Assembly: GCA_002320485.1 (NCBI GenBank)
Contig: DCKW01000066.1
Coordinates: 2,186 to 9,149, forward strand
Source of the DNA: Micavibrio sp. UBA1664
GTDB taxonomy: Bacteria; Pseudomonadota; Alphaproteobacteria; Micavibrionales; UBA1664
Length of the DNA: 6,964 bases
Direction of reading: 5' to 3'
Shown: positions 6,720 to 6,964 of the stretch, piece by piece
Layout: the number at the start of each line of letters is the position of its first letter
How positions within the stretch are numbered: position 1 is the first letter of the stretch
Notes under the pieces: generated by a model
Seen by the model: only the letters and a program-made list of their open reading frames with translations
What the model was told of the DNA's origin: nothing
Database searches by the model: none
Translations under genes and position numbers: made by a program

Positions 6720-6807
6720 GTTAATTCTGCTGCTCTTATGCTATAGGAACTTTGAAGCATTTTAATGTTTATATAAAGCATAAGAGTTAAAAACCAAAGA
6801 CGAACCT
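6720..6807. promoter_or_regulatory. Divergent promoter region between ctaG and the right-end gene
   Basis: These 88 AT-rich bases separate two divergently read genes, so both promoters should lie here or overlap the gene starts. On the minus strand a candidate for ctaG is TTGGTT (about 6793-6798) with a 16-18 base spacer to the TATATAAA element at 6770-6777. A second minus-strand candidate is a TATAGC -10 at 6740-6745. On the plus strand TATAAA at 6772-6777 could be a -10, with only a poor -35 (ACTTTG, 6749-6754, 17-base spacer). TTTATATAAA at 6768-6777 is a perfect palindrome and could serve both directions. Assignments are by eye; the region's role is likely, but exact boxes are uncertain. 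Confidence 0.5.
6733..6786. repeat. Perfect 10-bp inverted repeat in the divergent promoter region
   Basis: CTCTTATGCT at 6733-6742 is the exact reverse complement of AGCATAAGAG at 6777-6786, with a 34-base spacer. Counting three more inner bases, 12 of 13 positions match. As a result, each divergent gene is preceded by the same TAnAGCATAAGAG sequence in the same relative orientation, 13 bases before the ctaG ATG and 21 bases before the plus-strand ATG. It could be a pair of operator half-sites, a duplicated -10/start region, or chance in AT-rich DNA. Confidence 0.6.
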
Positions 6808-6964
6808 ATGAAAAAATCATATTTTTTGGCCGCAATGATTGCCGTGATTGCCGTATTATGGATCGGGTCCAAAGCCATTATACCAGGTGGCGGGGACACG
6901 GGAGATAAACCATCTGAAACACAACAGGCGGCGTCGGCGGAAAATACGGATAAAAAAAAGATGC
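6808..6964 (+). CDS. N-terminus of a membrane-anchored or secreted protein, possibly an RND efflux periplasmic adaptor (cut by window end)
   Basis: The frame is open from the ATG at 6808 to the window end, giving 52 codons with no stop. The start MKKSYF is followed by a hydrophobic segment at about 6-25 (LAAMIAVIAVLWIGSKAII), then a Gly-rich PGGGD and a hydrophilic, low-complexity stretch rich in Thr, Gln, Ala, Glu and Lys. This is a signal anchor or uncleaved signal peptide with a periplasmic linker; no lipobox cysteine is seen. The pattern, including the WIGS at the end of the helix, resembles the N-termini of alphaproteobacterial periplasmic adaptor subunits (HlyD/MFP family) of RND pumps, but that is a recollection of general pattern and no domain is yet visible. 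Only a weak purine-rich site (AAAGACGA) precedes the ATG. It is divergent from ctaG across an 88-base shared region. Confidence 0.65.
   Translation, partial: MKKSYFLAAMIAVIAVLWIGSKAIIPGGGDTGDKPSETQQAASAENTDKKKM

Overview
The window reads as a compact piece of an alphaproteobacterial chromosome. The evidence is an alphaproteobacterial-type PBP2 tail followed by RodA, and the cytochrome c oxidase gene order ctaG (Cox11), ctaE (Cox3), DUF983, SURF1, which is typical of that class. By eye the GC content is moderate, in the mid-to-high 40s percent. The sequence does not settle the family or genus. There are no insertion sequences, CRISPR arrays, rRNA or tRNA genes, and no intergenic gap over about 90 bases.

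Left half, plus strand (1-4162), envelope growth. The 3' end of mrdA (PBP2 transpeptidase) overlaps rodA (SEDS glycosyltransferase) by one base. After a 44-base gap comes rlmN, a radical-SAM 23S rRNA/tRNA adenosine C2-methyltransferase. After a further 48 bases comes a membrane-anchored M23 metallopeptidase of the MepM type. PBP2 and RodA polymerise and cross-link lateral-wall peptidoglycan. The M23 enzyme probably cuts cross-links so that new strands can be inserted. RlmN is a translation-related gene sitting between wall genes. A strong hairpin terminator at 4164-4193 closes this side.

Right half, minus strand (6719 down to 4185), aa3-type cytochrome c oxidase. The order of transcription is ctaG (copper delivery to the CuB centre), ctaE (subunit III), a DUF983 zinc-ribbon membrane protein of unknown function, and surf1 (assembly and heme a insertion). 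A hairpin with a T-tract lies between ctaE and DUF983 and may lower expression of the last two genes. The catalytic subunit genes (ctaC, ctaD) and heme o synthase (ctaB) are not in the window. The gene upstream of ctaG is divergent, so this assembly cluster seems to be a separate unit.

Right edge (6720-6964). An 88-base divergent intergenic region carries a perfect 10-bp inverted repeat (6733-6742 and 6777-6786) and a TTTATATAAA palindrome. It is the likely control region for ctaG on one side and, on the other, for a truncated gene that encodes a membrane-anchored protein, perhaps an RND efflux adaptor.

Overall this is mostly core-genome housekeeping DNA. The points most worth a second look are the divergent promoter with its inverted repeat, the intra-operon terminator with the start-codon choice for DUF983, and DUF983 itself, which lacks an established function.
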